Origin: Streptococcus suis
GTDB lineage: Bacteria > Bacillota > Bacilli > Lactobacillales > Streptococcaceae
Assembly (NCBI RefSeq): GCF_024509555.1
Contig: NZ_JAMWEL010000023.1
Location: 1 to 33,080 of the forward strand
Length of the DNA stretch: 33,080 nucleotides
Direction of reading: 5' to 3'
Shown here piece by piece: positions 32,957-33,080 of the stretch (positions are counted from its first letter, which is position 1; every line of letters begins with the position of its first letter). The translations under genes were made by a program, and so were the position numbers. The notes beneath the pieces were generated by a model. That model saw only the letters and a list, made by a program, of their open reading frames with translations, was not told the origin of the DNA and did no database searches.

Positions 32957-33080
32957 TAACCGCCCAATAACAAGGTATCTATCCACTCACTCCTTCCTCC
33001 GGTATACTGTTATAAAAAACAAACTGGAGGATTTATTATGTCTCAGCCCATCGTCCCATTGACTATTCCCCAATCTCGCC
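32956..33080 (+). mobile_element. IS66-family element, left end and start of tnpA (runs off the window)
   Basis: The outer tip GTAACCGCCCAATAACAAGG begins at 32956, inside the truncated IS110 transposase. It is followed 82 bases later by ATG 33038, whose reading MSQPIVPLTIPQS matches the tnpA at 161. GGAGG precedes the ATG. Unlike the copy at the window start, this one has a complete left end and may be intact beyond the edge. Confidence 0.8.

Overview
The window looks like a chromosomal segment of a low-GC Streptococcus, most probably Streptococcus suis or a close relative. The grounds are the divergent ldh / gyrA-srtA block, the streptococcal protein sequences, the clustered RelQ-NadK-pseudouridine synthase-Pta operon, and a dense load of streptococcal IS66, ISL3 and IS110 remnants and dispersed repeats. 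The species is inferred from gene content only.

Layout. 1-3480 is an insertion-sequence graveyard: the end of one IS66 element, then a second IS66 whose tnpA, tnpB and tnpC are all broken (tnpC is split by two opposite-facing copies of a dispersed repeat), then an internally deleted ISL3 transposase. 3502-8022 is core genome: ldh on the minus strand, with gyrA-srtA divergent from it and a cre-like site between. 8028-8991 holds a large copy of the repeat and AT-rich DNA without a gene. 8992-13820 carries radC (+) converging on rex (-), the minus-strand operon prs / cysteine desulfurase / DUF1831 / DUF4649, and a CYTH-domain gene. 13907-21129 is a long plus-strand series: relQ, nadK, RluA-type pseudouridine synthase, pta, a heterodimeric ABC exporter pair and a hotdog thioesterase. 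A repeat copy carrying a terminator separates it from mutY (21328-22479). 22480-25420 is accessory-looking: a strong promoter with a structured transcript but no gene, an XRE/S24 repressor with flanking operator-like sites, coding remnants, and one orphan small gene. 25421-26572 is an iron alcohol dehydrogenase. 26808-27103 is a promoter-to-terminator unit without an ORF. 27231-29573 holds a decayed ABC-F fragment and an intact ABC-F gene with a leader that looks like an attenuator. 30118-31689 is an L-lactate permease. 31737-33080 is a terminator, an IS110 truncated by IS66, and the start of that IS66.

How the genes fit together. Several loci concern fermentative redox balance: L-lactate dehydrogenase, lactate permease, phosphate acetyltransferase, iron alcohol dehydrogenase and the NADH-sensing repressor Rex. 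Others concern nucleotide and alarmone metabolism: Prs, RelQ, NAD kinase and a CYTH phosphohydrolase-like protein. The most unusual material is non-coding: a dispersed repeat family built from a roughly 170-base core into which short, near-perfect hairpins are inserted at fixed sites, with paired sequence changes between copies; a three-codon leader peptide plus terminator ahead of the ABC-F gene; and two candidate stand-alone structured RNAs. No CRISPR array, tRNA or rRNA gene was recognised.
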